Positions 11,216 through 22,340 of a DNA stretch of 64,000 bases are shown here, in pieces. The position numbers were made by a program, and so were the translations under genes. Each line of letters starts with the position of its first letter. The stretch's first letter is position 1. The DNA lies in NCBI GenBank assembly GCA_949316235.1, contig OX438749.1, forward strand, positions 32,560,022 to 32,624,021, given 5' to 3'. Source of the stretch: Oegoconia quadripuncta. Lineage: Eukaryota > Arthropoda > Insecta > Lepidoptera > Autostichidae. The notes below the pieces were generated by a model, which ran no database searches, was not told the DNA's origin, and was given only the letters and a program-made list of their open reading frames with translations.

Positions 11216-11910
11216 AGCTGCCGTACAAATTATTACTCTGCATCCTTTGGCATTAGGGCTGCGCAGTTGTGGAATGCACTACCACAAAAAATTCGTCACG
11301 CAGAATAGCTTGCAGTGTTTAAACTGCGTCTAAAAGAATATTATTTATCTCTTTAATTAATTGTATATACTGTTATATATATTTATGTGTATTTTATTAT
11401 TGTACTTATTTATATGGTTTGTTTATTTTAGTAAGTGTTTATCTTTGTATGTATTCTATAATACCTATGTATTTTCTATGTATTGTCTGTGTAACTGCTG
11501 ATATTTATCCAACTACTTTTAAAAAGCTTCTTTAACTGAGGTTGTATGGAAGAAATCGCTATCTATATCAGCGATAAGACCGCCTTTGTAGTGCAATAAA
11601 GAATTTAATAATAATAAAGTTACTTAATACAGGGTGGGCAACTTGGAGGTATACTACTTTTTTGGCGGCAAATATGACAGTTGTTTTATGAAAATAATTT
11701 TGTGTAAATGCAGGAAATTTGTTATGGAACGGTTTAACGACTGTACAAAGTGTTTTATCGGCACGAGCCACAATCGTGACATTGACAAAAACATTTTTTT
11801 TAAAATTGAAAGAAATGGTGACATTGATTGGCTCCTAAGATCCCCGGACTTAACAGCTCCTGACTTTTTTTCGGTGGGGCGGTAAATATGTGAAAATGTC
11901 ATGAAAAGGG

Positions 11911-12030
11911 TACAAAGCCGGCAACGCATCTGTGACCCTTTTGGTGTTGCGGGTGCCCATGGGCGGCGGTGATTGCTTTCCATCAGGTGACCCGCATGCT
12001 CGTTTGCCGCCCTCTCATATAAAAAAAAAA
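11911..12030 (+). mobile_element. Non-LTR retrotransposon 3' end, copy 2
   Basis: Carries the ggcaacgcatctgtgaccct and ggcggcggtgattgctttcc blocks and a terminal poly-A run, like 2225-2395. It is strongly 5'-truncated. Confidence 0.6.
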
Positions 12031-12129
12031 AACACCTGCCATGGCCGCTAGAGGTGGACATTTGCCCGACATTATTTTTCATATTTATTTTCCGCCCCTA
12101 AGTACTTATATAAAATGATAGGTACCTAT

Positions 12130-12682
12130 ATCAAGCTCCATGCTAATTTATAAACCAATCTTGAGGTCTACTTAGCTGAGATCACTCCTCAAGTATTCAC
12201 CTCAGCGGCGAATGAATTATAGTCTTGAGTTTCGTTTATTAATACGTGAAACTCGGCCTTTGTTCCCAGTAGTTCTGTTGGACAGTTCTGTTAGCCGAAC
12301 TAATGGGATTTTTTTGTCCCACTAGTTCTAGTGAATAACATGTCAACCTAACACGAAGGGTACTTCGAACCTAACCTATCCATGTCGGGGTGCCAAACAC
12401 TCCCGTGCTCGCTTCGCTCGCACACGAATTAGAACTCGACAGAACTACTGGGAATCCCTAGTACCATTTGTTCTGTTGATAGAACTAGTGAGACAAAAAT
12501 TCCCAATAGTTCGGCCAACAGAACTACTGGCAACATAAGAAACTCGGCGCACGTCTCAAGTGAGTGCTGCTTGAGTATGCACGTGCATTTCAGGTCTCAA
12601 GTAAGGTTTATTAATCAACACGTTTACTTGAGACCGGTCACAAAACTATTCTCAATCTTGAGAACGGTTTATTAATTAAACC
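12130..12682. mobile_element. MITE family M1, copy 5, split by an insertion
   Basis: M1 sequence occupies 12130-12257 and resumes at 12549-12682, ending near aattaaacc before a TTA. The outer left third of the element is missing. The two parts join cleanly once the element at 12258-12539 and one copy of its 9-bp duplication are removed. The copy at 18153 shows the same stretch uninterrupted (acgtgaaactaggcgcac). Confidence 0.75.
12258..12539. mobile_element. Nested TIR element with 9-bp duplication
   Basis: 282-bp element inside an M1 MITE. The flanking direct repeats are aaactcggc (12249-12257 and 12540-12548). The ends are inverted repeats of about 60 bp broken by one indel; both contain ccagtagttctgttgg in inverted sense. 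Its length and 9-bp duplication are compatible with a MULE-type MITE, but the superfamily is not proved. Confidence 0.7.
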
Positions 12683-13044
12683 TTAAAGCGAAGCTTCCGA
12701 GAGAGCCGCACTGTCTGTAAAGTCTGGTCACACATGTCAAAGACAACACCCGTTGTTTTTGTACGTTGACTAATATTTTAGTGACGTAATAATTAACTTT
12801 CACAATGGTTTTGTTAATTATTTGTTTATTACATAAAGAATGTATAATAGATTATGTAATACATAGGTAAGCGTTACAAACCTAATTACCCATCTTGCAA
12901 ATTCATTTATTTATGACAACAGATTTTAATCGAATCAGTTTTAGGATTCCGTAGTCTACAAGGATTCTTAACTTACTGCATGGCTTATGAAAAGGGAGGG
13001 AAAAAAATATATCTTAGCAAAAATATTATAAATAATAATAAATA

Positions 13045-13312
13045 AATATCCTTGGACGTACATAAATGCCATCTAGTTCCACATTAAGCAACTATATGCT
13101 TGTGTTGTGGATACCAGATGGTTGATAACTACATAAATACATTTTTTTTTTGTAAATAAATAGCTTATTATAAATGAAAACATCCATCTCGGGTACCTAC
13201 TCATTCCGTATTCATCATACAAACATATGCCCCTAGCGGGATTCGAACCCGCGACCTTTTGATATAGTAGCAGAATTTCTAACCAATACACCAAACGGTG
13301 AAAATATGAATA
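13045..13312 (-). mobile_element. tRNA-derived SINE, family B, copy 2
   Basis: On the minus strand this shows the head with gcgggttcgaatcccgc, the gggcatatgtttgtatgatg body and the oligo-A stretch, ending near the aactagatggcatttatg end of the family. It is among the fuller family B copies. Confidence 0.7.
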
Positions 13313-13433
13313 GAAGTCATAGACGGATTCATATGCAATGATAGGCATTACTGCGAGCAGTGGCGTGCCCTCCATAGAGGCAGAAAGGCAATGCCTACCC
13401 TAGCAAATTGTAAGTTTCCTTAAAATGCATTGT

Positions 13434-13520
13434 CACATCGAGGCCTCTCTTGGAATCGTACGCGGACCTCCCAAATTGGGAGACCGTGTCTTAACCGTTG
13501 AGCCACCGACGCTACTTGCC
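13434..13520 (-). mobile_element. SINE family C head fragment
   Basis: The complement contains cgtcggtggctcaacggtta and a degenerate box B. It matches the heads at 14977, 20755-21030 and 29968-30232. Only the head survives. Confidence 0.5.
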
Positions 13521-13739
13521 GGTCGCAAACTTCCTTATGTTCTAAGGGGACACGCACCGGTGCGTGGTCGGCAGTGTACCTGTTAAGAAATATTAAGCTT
13601 TAAAACTGTAAAGTTGTTACGAGTCAAGTCGCCTCCCCCTACTAGATAAAGGGTTGGTTTTGGATACGTGAAAAATATATGTATAATGAAGTTGACGAAC
13701 ACTATCACAGGTAAGTAGGTTAAACAAGCGACAAACTTA

Positions 13740-14271
13740 AATTAAATAAAACTTTATTTCAGACTTAGTCCATATTTTCGTTAGTGTTAGTAACAATGGT
13801 GCTTAGGTATAGGTTAGTATATTGTTAGTTTAATTAGATTTCTATTTACTTATTAAGTCCTATGACCGTCGCCACCCAGCATCTCTGGAAGGGGCAGTCC
13901 GTTCTGCCAGCGATCATTTTCAGAATGCTGTTGTCACTACCATGTAAGCGCTTCAGCAAGGAGGCCGCTTTTTTCCGCATGATAGCGTGAAAACCATCCG
14001 TGCGAGCCTCCGCGAACATTCCCGACGCGCTACAGCGCCATGGTAGTCCCAACAGCAGCCTAAAGGCATTATTAAACTGAACACGCAGGACGTTGTAAGC
14101 TCGGCGCGTGTATGACACCCATAGGCCGCTCGTGTAGAAGGATTGGCAGTACGCTTTAAAAAGTGTTACTTTAACTTCTGTGGTACAACGAGCGAACCTA
14201 CGGGCAAGCATATTGTATGTAACTGCTTTCCGTTTCCGTCAAATTACAAAAAGCCCCCAGTCATCAGCATA
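13740..14271 (-). pseudogene. LINE reverse-transcriptase C-terminal fragment
   Basis: An open frame at 14211-13846 gives 121 residues with LARRFARCTTEVKVTLFKAY and a GLPWRCSASGMFAEARTDGF block. This is the post-polymerase region typical of CR1/Jockey-type non-LTR ORF2 proteins. In the same frame at 14271-14260 sits a YADD tetrapeptide, followed shortly by a stop. The YADD and the C-terminal region are far too close together, so an internal deletion has removed the sequence between. A tail ends near 13740. A second, more decayed copy of the C-terminal region is at 33001-33363. Confidence 0.65.
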
Positions 14272-14277
14272 TTTTTT

Positions 14278-14490
14278 TATTTATTTAGGATCACCAACAA
14301 TTGTTACATCAGTACATAGTCCATCTAACAATTAAGGTAGCTGGTATTAAATTTAAATGTACAACCTTTTATAGGTGAACACATCATGGAAAAAACTTTA
14401 AAAATAAAATAACAGTAAAACAAAAACTTATTTGACCCAAATGTACGTTTACTTTGCTTTGATTGGTTGAGCAGTTTCGTGCCAAGTTGC
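14278..14490. repeat. Dispersed repeat, second copy at 25030-25245
   Basis: Both copies share atttaaatgtacaacctttt and gctttgattggttgagcag in the same orientation, with about 10 percent differences. The leading ttatttatttaggatcacc suggests an inverted LINE tail. Non-coding. Confidence 0.55.
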
Positions 14491-14976
14491 GGTGATAAGG
14501 TAGTGAGAATAATAACTAGAAAGTAATATATTATGTAGGTATGTTGTTGAGGGAATGTTCAACGTATAAACAATAACTAAGTATTAAGGCTACTACTAAT
14601 GGTTTTGTAAAACCTAGACACAGTGTCGCAGTGAAAGTCAATAAGGTCACTGTTGGCATTCAAAATCCTACACAGCCTAAACATATTGCGATGACAAGTA
14701 CGGAACCTACACTGCGCGTGGCCCGATACGCACTTCACCGATTTTTTTATTACCTGCTGCCTTGAATATACGTTTCCAACCACGATAATTGGAGATCTTT
14801 ACAGTACGCGATGCTGTCTGAGCAAATATATGCTCAACATGGGGCTCCAGGACAGGGTAAATTGAAAACAAGGAATTTATAGATGCTCCCTTATAAAAGT
14901 ATTTGAAAATAAAATAGAATATTAAAGTATAAGTAGTATTTAATGTACAAGTACAATACTTGTGAACTTGGACTCT

Positions 14977-15110
14977 GAGTGTCGGTGACTCAGCGGTTAA
15001 GACGCAGTCTCCCAATTTGGGAGACTGCGATAGAGAGTAGACCCTCTGGTAACCTTAAACCTATCGGTCGGTGGGCTGGGTGTCGCGATGCGTCCCGGGG
15101 AGGCCTCTGT
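14977..15110 (+). mobile_element. SINE family C copy
   Basis: The head gtcggtgactcagcggttaa is followed by a body with aggcctctgtccagcaatgg. The related minus-strand copies at 20755-21030 and 29968-30232 have a different tail, so this may be a sister subfamily. Confidence 0.5.
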
Positions 15111-15159
15111 CCAGCAATGGACAAGTTTAATTTATTTAACACTTTATTGCATACTAGCT

Positions 15160-15355
15160 TTCCGCTCGCGGCTTCGCCGGCGTGGAGTAACTTTCCCGCA
15201 AGAACTACTCACTTTATCGGGATAAAAAGTATCCTATGTCTTAGTCCAAGGTATATTCTACCTATATACCAAATTTCATCCAAATTCCTTCAGCCGTTTC
15301 GCTGTGATTGAACAACAAACAAACGTCCAAACTTTCGCATTTATAAAATTAGTTA
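15160..15355 (+). mobile_element. LINE-like 3' tail (gggataaaaagtatcctatg type)
   Basis: Contains gggataaaaagtatcctatg and accaaatttcatccaaattc and ends with aacaaacaaacg before an A-rich end. Partial copies sit at 25805-25905 and 17325-17390. The form is that of a truncated non-LTR element. Confidence 0.5.
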
Positions 15356-15849
15356 GATAAGTATACACATACATTGAACAAACATAGGTCATAAATTACA
15401 ATACACAGAATTCGAGCTTATCTCTGTAAGAGATTTCTTCCAGCACACCCTCGGAACCAAAAACCAATTGAAAGTTTTCGATTGCAGACAAAGGGCGATA
15501 CTTACAAATAAAGAACAATACATTAACAAAACATCACTGTTAAAGGAACACAATTGACAAATGATTAAGATATAAAGCACTGGTTTGATTATAGGTACGA
15601 ATTTTATAAGATCAAAACAAAATATATAGATATTATACATAATATAAAAGGCTATATACTAAAATACATATTAATAAATACGCACTTATATAAATAATAT
15701 ATTAAACCCATAAATAGATATCTATAAATAGTCTGACTGAATTACTGAGTAGTAGTGGGCAGGGATTGGCTATCGCTTATATCAGTGGGAAGTACATTCC
15801 ATAATCTGACTGCATGCATAGAAAAGGAGTAATTTGTAAAATTCTGTAG

Positions 15850-16310
15850 TCGGCGTAGTAGGAAAGGGTTGGAGGGCAGCGGCCTCCTGCAAGGCAGTCA
15901 TGCTCCAGAAGGAGGCGACGTCGGAGGGGCGGCAACGCTCGCTAGCCCCCTACACGTCGTCCGAGGCTCGCGAGCGGCTAGATCTCGGGGCGATGTAGTC
16001 GTCGGACGCGGCCCGAGAGAGGATGACGCCCCCCGGAGCAACCGGGGGGGTGTCGTCGCTTCGGGCCCTGCCGCGCTTCATACCGCTCGCTGATCGCTGT
16101 GTGAGGCACGACAGCGCCAGCCCAGGTCCTCCTTACTTCCGAGGAAGGTCGCCGCGGGGTTTTGGTGGATATCCCTCCCGGTAGTGAGGGGAGTCCCACA
16201 TAACCGTCTCGCCGTCCACCAGGCGAGCGATAAAAGGAAATAGGAGGGAAGCCATGTGGTCAGAGTTTCTAGCCACCACACCAAGCAGCTTTACTGCTGG
16301 TTGAGCTGCT
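15850..16310 (+). repeat. GC-rich repeat, related copy at 37842-37990
   Basis: A strikingly GC-rich island in AT-rich DNA. Part of it (gggagtcccacataaccgtc and the neighbouring gtggatatccctccc) is found inverted at about 37870-37965. Several frames are open only because GC-rich DNA has few stops. It is probably a fragment of a GC-rich retrotransposon; the family is not known. Confidence 0.5.
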
Positions 16311-16502
16311 GATGTGTTTATGTCACTGTTGGGAACAGTTCACATTGCTTATTACCTCTAACTAAGTATTATTATTCAGGATAAAATTTCTCTAACAAAC
16401 ATTTGGTCTTACTCTGGACAGTGAACATCTAGTACTTACTGTTCAAAAGAAAGTTTGGAAGGAAAACGCATAATAAATAATATTGTCTAATTAGAAATAC
16501 TG

Positions 16503-16615
16503 TCGTAATTATTATTGTTTGTTTGTTTGTAAACGCTTTATTGTACAAAAAGGCAATACATTAATTTTGCATTGATACATAAATTGAGTACAACGGCGGA
16601 CTTATCCCAAAGATC
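16503..16615 (-). mobile_element. LINE 3' tail, inverted
   Basis: The complement carries gtacaataaagcgtttac and gtactcaatttatgtatcaa, as does the plus-strand copy at 29635-29765. Both finish in a simple aaac repeat, the expected 3' end of a non-LTR retrotransposon. Confidence 0.55.
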
Positions 16616-16725
16616 CATTATTCATTATCCATTATTATTTGTCAATTGTAAAATGCTTATTTATCTCTTCTTTCACAATAAAGAAATTCTATATATTTGT
16701 GTCATTTTCGAGTAAGTAGTGTCAA

Positions 16726-16810
16726 GAATGTCGAAATCCTTTGATAACGCTTTGGATATAGGTTGGCCTGATCGTCTGTGTAAGCACCATTGGAGCGTTA
16801 CCTATCCAAA
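16726..16810 (+). promoter_or_regulatory. Proximal promoter shared with the paralogue
   Basis: Just before the start codon lies a block with atgtcgaaat, gataacgc and a TATA-like ggatataggttgg (16754-16766), then accattgga closer to the ATG. The same blocks in the same order precede the paralogous gene starting at 30412. With so much decay around them, this conservation suggests a functional core promoter about 50 bp upstream of the ATG. Confidence 0.65.
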
Positions 16811-18589
16811 ATGAAGTACTTCGCTGTATTCTGTGTTGTTGTTGCTGCTGTACAGGTAAATGCTAATTTATTTATTTTTTATGCGCAACGGGTTGGTACT
16901 TGACCTCAATCACACCTGATGTTAAGTGAAGATGAGGTCGAAGATAATAAATAAATAAATAAATATTTCGGACACTTACACCAATCATCTAGTCCCAAAC
17001 TAAGCAAAGCTTGTGCTATGGATACTAGATAACGGATAAACATACATAAATATTTATATAAACATCCAACACTCGGGAATAAATGTTCGTATTCATCATA
17101 CAAACATTTACCCCTCGCGGGATTCGAACCCGCAACCTATAAGACGCCTACGAAAACCTGTAGAAGGTTTGTGTGTAGTGCGAATGAGGTCACTGACCCG
17201 CCGAGTTACTAATTATGTTGGTTTCGCTGATAGGGTGACTATCCACTACACCAATCGGTCGTCAGAAGATGGAAGCGTACTGACCCGCAAACCCCAACAC
17301 ATTGAGGACTGGCTATCTTATCTCTGACAATTTCGCCGCATTGGAGCAACAAACAAACAAACATCCAAAGTTTCGCATTTATAATATTAATTTAATAAAC
17401 TAAATACACTAACTAATGAAACAACAAATTTATAAAACACAATTAAAAATACCTATATCTTATAGAAAAAATACGCCGTCCAACTCGCTTCAGTGAGGCA
17501 TAGTACCTTTTTTTTTTTTTTTTATATGAGAGCGGCAAACGAGCCTACCTATAATACCTATACTTATTCATGTTGTATCTACATCCAGCCTAGATATAAA
17601 TAAGGAAGTGTTCGAAATATTTATAATCTTCAAATATTATTACTGTATATTTTTAGACGTGAACAATCACGTACACATATGAAAACATGTCGTAATACAA
17701 AGTAAATGACGTCACAGAATGCCCTAATGTAATTTTTCTAGATAAAGCATGTGGGCACGTATTAGCTCAGAATATTAGTAGGTTACATATAATATAGTCC
17801 AGTAAAATAACGTAACTTTTGTTGGAATAGGTAACTTTTATAACTTTAAAGTTCCTGATATTTTTGTAGCAGGGTAGAGTACCCGTCAGTAATACTTAGA
17901 TTAAAAATGTTTTCTAGGAATTCTGTAGCTTGCTTTAGATATAGGCTCGTAAAGTCTTGCTTGAGGCTTTTTTTTTTTATTCTTGAATTTTTTTTGAGGC
18001 TTAGAATCTATGATTATGCCAGCTTCATCATACCCTAACCTTCAAATTACTTACAACCTAAAATATCAACAACAAAGTTATATAGCATTCTGGCCTTAGC
18101 CGAGGCTGGATCGGCCAGGATGCTGTGAAATACACCTACGTTGACTCTACAGAATTTAAGTCTTGAGGCTGTATCACCGAGAAGTTGACGCTACCTCAAG
18201 CTCCGTGCTAATTTATAAACTAATCTCGAGATCTACTCCGCTGAGATTACTTCTCAAATATTCGTCTCAGCGGCGAATGAATTATGGTCTTGAGTTTCGT
18301 TTATTAATACGTGAAACTAGGCGCACCTCTCAAGTGAGTACTGCTTGAGTATCCATGTGCGTTTCAGGTCTCAGGTTAAGTTTATTAATCAAAAAAATCA
18401 AAATCAAAAATCAAAATATTTTATTTCATTAACAAAGATTTTACATAATTAATATTTGGGTGGAAAACACCTAGTAAGTACCTAAGTACCTGTATCAGGT
18501 GCTTTCGCTCTTCCATAACAATTAAAGGCTTTGTTAAGAAACATATCCAATTAGGTATCATATGAGTTAAATATAACTTGCAAAATAGA

Positions 18590-18628
<39 letters not shown>

Positions 18629-18702
18629 TGTATGGGTGTGTGTACGTGTATGGGTATGTGCGTGCATGTGTGTGTACGTGTATGGGCGTGTTTGTGTGGG
18701 TG

Positions 18703-18766
<64 letters not shown>

Positions 18767-20513
18767 ATGTCTGTGTGTCTGTGTGGGTGTGGGTGGGTAT
18801 GTATGTGGGTGTGGATGTGTGTATGGGTGGATGCCATTTTATAAATGAGTTAAGTTTTCCATTGTATGAGTTTAAGTAGTTAACTAATATTATAAATGTG
18901 AGAGTATGCCGATAAAATGAGTACCTCCCGCGGGACCAACAAAATTCCGAGATACAATCAATGAGTGCAGGCAAAGTCGCGGGCAGAGAGTAAGTTAGGT
19001 AATATATTTCGAATCCCGCCAGGGGCATATGTTTGTGTGATGAATACGGACATGTGTACCCGAGTTATGGATATTTTCATTTATAATAAGTATTTATTTA
19101 CAAAAAAAATGTATTTATGTATTATATCAACCATCTGGTATCCACAACACAAGCATATAGTTGCTTACTGTGGAACTAGGTGGCGCTGTGTGTATGTCTA
19201 AGGATATTTATTATTATTTATTATTATTATTTATTATTATTATTTATTATTATTATTATATTTCAATAAGACTTCAGTATCATCATAGCTTAGCAGCTTT
19301 ATCCACTCTTTGACATGCTTTTTACATTCATGTGATGATTTAGGATATATATTTAAGATTTTATTTGTCTGGTTATGATGTCCAGATTGTTTGTTAAACT
19401 GTCTCATCGCAAAAGTGGTCCTTACAATTTCACCAGGAGCAACAATATGCATCCTTCTTTTGTTAAGTAAATTTGGGTCAAACACAAGTGATTTATGTAG
19501 TTTTAATATAGAGCATACAATATATAACTTTCTAACAGAGATTTATCAACACGTTTACTTGAGACCGATCACAAGACTGTTCTAAATGTTGAGAATGGTT
19601 TATTAATACAGGCCATAGTGTAGGTGTTTAGTGATAATATCTACAATATTATATGTATTTAATTTTATGAATATATATTTACAATATTTATAAACAAGTT
19701 ATTATAATATAATACAATTTATTATGAAAAAAAAATCACAAATAAAAAACTAGCCCCAAGTCTCTTGTTGGTGGAAAGGTACCCAGAAGGCTGGCCGCAT
19801 TGCCTCGCTGTATAGCGAGGCTGATTCTCTGACCTACAATATTAAATTAAAGTCTTCTACTTTTTTAAAAACTGCATTTTTGATGTAGGTATCAGATTTG
19901 ATGGGTCAGTACGCTACCACCTTCGGCCTCATCTTCACTTAACATCAGGTGTGATTGAGGTCAAGTGCTAACCCGTTGTGGATAAAAAAAAAAGATAAAA
20001 AAAATACTCGTATACATAGTTCGTTTGTTTTATAAGTAAATAATTTTATATCATTATTAAGTCCTACGTTTCTTTTTATTTCAGCAAGCCTACTCAAACT
20101 GCCTGCCTTACACAGCTCCAGAGGTGATCTACTCTGCTCCCGCCCCGCTCCCGTACCCCGCCCCGCTCCCGTACCCCACCCCCCTGCCTTGCGCACCCGC
20201 CCCCCTCCCATACCCCACCCCTCTGCCTTGCGCACCCGCCCCCCTCCCATACCCCACCCCTCTGCCTTGCGCACCCGCCCCCCTCCCTTACCCCACTCCT
20301 TTGCCTTGCACACCCGCTCTGCCGTACCCGGCACCAGTTGCGTTACCAGCTCCTCTGCCGTACCCGGCACCTGTTACGTTACCAGCTCCTGTGCCATACC
20401 CGGCGCCAGTTGCGTATCCTGCTCCTCTCCCTGCGTACCCCGCGCCAGTACCCTCGTGGCCTGCACCAGCTCCAGTTCCCTGCAGTTGCGTCCCTGCTAC
20501 AATCTGCTTTTAG
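16811..20513 (+). CDS. Secreted LPYPAP-repeat structural protein, paralogue 1
   Basis: Two exons: 16811-16855 and 20085-20513, with a 3.2-kb GT-AG intron (acag|gtaaat and tttcag|caagcc) in phase 0, giving about 157 residues. Exon 1 is almost exactly the signal peptide core (MKYFAVFCVVVAAVQ). The mature part starts near AYSNCLPYTAPEVIYS and continues as Pro/Ala/Leu/Tyr-rich repeats of the PLPYPAPV type, ending in a cysteine-containing CSCVPATICF tail. In the first part, the repeat CAPAPLPYPTPLP is tandemly copied. Such composition suits a cuticle, eggshell or silk-type extracellular structural protein; I cannot say which. A convergent paralogue lies at 28181-30412. The intron is filled with SINEs, a (TG)n tract and MITE pieces. 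Confidence 0.8.
16946..17263 (-). mobile_element. SINE family A copy with insertion in the tRNA-like head
   Basis: A full family A copy, but about 80 extra bases (about 17142-17220) lie between box B and the ttggtttcgctga segment. In all other copies these are contiguous (gcaaccgttggtttcgctg). The insert contains gaaaacctgtagaaggtttg and has no match in the window. Confidence 0.65.
18588..18835. repeat. (TG)n microsatellite with interruptions
   Basis: About 250 bp of TG/CA repeats with scattered substitutions, longest pure run near 18707-18758. Long open frames of alternating Cys-Val or His-Thr in both strands come only from the repeat and are not genes. Confidence 0.95.
19005..19205 (+). 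mobile_element. SINE family B, copy 3 (headless)
   Basis: Begins in box B (tttcgaatcccgcc) and continues through the family B body to a ggaactaggtggcgctgtg end. A (TTA)n microsatellite follows at 19207-19260. Confidence 0.65.
19895..19985 (+). mobile_element. SINE family D tail
   Basis: Only the 3' end is present: ttcacttaacatcaggtgtg, the gaggtcaagtgctaacccg block and a terminal A-rich run. Confidence 0.5.
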
Positions 20514-20754
20514 ATTGTCATTGTGTTAACATGTTTATTATGATATAATAAAATATAAATAATTTTCTGAATATGTGAACTTTTTAAATTTATTTTTATA
20601 ACTGAGTTTTGTTGGTATTTCCATTTGGTTCAGTTTCTATGAATATTCAAGCATAGAGCATGTGATTGGGCGTGTGGTGGTGGTGATTTGGGCGAATTCT
20701 TGGGATGTAAAAGAAATACCTGCAGTCGGATGTTTGCGGGCTGATGATGAAAAG

Positions 20755-21030
20755 TATGACCAACAATGAATTCATCATCATCAGCCCGTAAACACCCCAC
20801 GTCAGGGTTATAGGCCTTCCCTCGTATAATGTCCACCACGCTGGCCCAATGCGGGTTGGGGATTTCATATGCCTTAATGTTTTCCTTCACCGTTTAAGAG
20901 CACTGCGATAAATGCACATAAGTAATAAATTAAATTTAAAAACTCATTGGTACATGGCCTGCCTGGGAAACAAACCCGGACCTCCTAAATTGGGAGAGCG
21001 TGTGTTAACCGCTGAGCCACCGACGCTCAA
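20755..21030 (-). mobile_element. SINE family C, near full length
   Basis: On the minus strand: head cgtcggtggctcagcggtta, then a box-B-like ccgggtttgtttcccagg, body and tail ending with gtttacgggctgatgatga. It matches 29968-30232 in the same orientation. Box B is mutated, so it is unlikely to be active. Confidence 0.65.
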
Positions 21031-21049
21031 TGCACAATGAATTATTTAC

Positions 21050-21800
21050 TATTTATTAAACATGACAGCGACAGGTGACAAACAGACAAATTTATCAATT
21101 TTTCGTTTAAAAGATCATCACTGACAAATTTGTCACGCTACAAAATCTACAAATACGTCGACTTGTCGTGACAATTTGACACAATTCAGTTTAATAAACA
21201 ATGATTTCTCTTGACAGGTGACAATTTGAAGAGAAAATTTGCCATATTTGTTTTTATTAAACACTAAATTGTCATGATGGGTGGACATATCTGTCAAATT
21301 GTGAGAGATTTTCGACAGACAAGGCAATTATTCATACGAATAATTAAAAGGCGTTAAAATTGTCAACGGATAGCAGTGATAGTAGTAGTGAAATTGAATA
21401 TGTGGTGTAAATTGTACGATTTCGCACATTTGAGCCAAGAATTAAATTCTTTTAATGCATTTATTTGGTAGAATATTCATTTCGAGTGTCTAAAACTACC
21501 ACAGAATAAGAGCAACTTCAGCACACAACAAGGAGAAAAATACCTCGATATTGTGTTGTGACATTTTGTCAGGAAAAGTAAAAAATTTGTCAATGACCAT
21601 GACAAATGTTTTGTTATAATGTAGGCTATAAAGCCTCGACAGGTAAAATCTGACAATAAAATTGACCCCTTCGGGTTTTTAGGTTGCTAATTATGTCAGT
21701 ATTTACCTGTCGCATTTGGACTTAATTGTCTTCTTTATTGAACGGCGTTTTTTTGCGACAATTCTGTCAAAAACTGAGATATTTCCAAATTGTATTGTTC
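21050..21800. other. Non-coding stretch dense in TGACAAATT motifs
   Basis: No gene. More than a dozen tgaca/tgtca motifs, often next to aatt and in both orientations (for example tgacaaatttgtca at 21122), are packed into about 700 bp. The ends carry gcgacaggtg and acctgtcgc in inverted sense. This may be the remains of a transposon with subterminal binding-site repeats. Confidence 0.4.
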
Positions 21801-21909
21801 ATCATTCTCGTAGTTATCACATCCCGTTCTGTGATCTATCCGTAGGAAATACATTTATAAAAATTATTGAAAATTATTTTGTGCAATAAAGAGTATTTGT
21901 ATTGTAATA

Positions 21910-22334
21910 GGCCCCTTACCTATGAAATTGGCGTTTTGTATGAAGAATTTCATTAACTGTTTTATCCATACAAACATTTTTGATTTTTTTTGGGAACGGC
22001 AAATCTAAATTTAGCTTAGCTTTGTGTGTCTTATCGGATAACATTAAGTTAAGTATAGGCATCGTTAATTTTTAAAAGTATCCGCTTTATAAAAGTTTCA
22101 GCGAATCTAAGAAATGATTATGGCAAGCACATGAAAAGAGCTCTGTTCAAATTGTTTTTTATTATGTGATTTCGCCCGGAAATTAAAAAATATTTCATGT
22201 GAAACCTTGATATAATATTCCATTTTCCAAATAAAAAACAAATTTAGATATAGCTTTGAAAATCGCAGGAATGGGTACATATGATTAACGAAGAAAAAAA
22301 CTCCAATTTCATACCAATTTCATAGGTAAAGACC
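21910..22334. mobile_element. MITE family M2, copy 2
   Basis: 425-bp copy with ends gccccttacctatgaaattg and the complement of caatttcataggtaaagacc. The last 20 bases before the end contain a short local duplication of ccaatttcata. The mariner-class element at 22341 starts six bases after it. Confidence 0.7.
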
Positions 22335-22340
22335 AATATA

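Larger units (their letters stand above)
18153..19617. mobile_element. MITE family M1, copy 6, split by a 1.15-kb insertion
   Basis: M1 sequence runs from 18153 to 18390 and resumes at about 19543-19617 (caacacgtttacttgagacc up to aatacaggcc). The intervening 1.15 kb begins with an aaaatcaaaaatcaaaatat stretch, the complement of a LINE-type tail. It also contains the (TG)n tract and a SINE B copy. Confidence 0.65.

Noticed and set aside
15850..16310. CpG-rich first exon or promoter island of a host gene
   Set aside because: Part of it recurs inverted at 37870-37965, so it is a repeat; no splice-supported exon was found.
18567..19028. Long Cys-Val and His-Thr frames on both strands
   Set aside because: Produced entirely by the (TG)n microsatellite.
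19945..20370. Minus-strand Gly/Arg-rich frame opposite the secreted-protein exon
   Set aside because: It is the antisense of a GC-rich proline-coding repeat; signal peptide, splice sites and paralogue support the plus strand.
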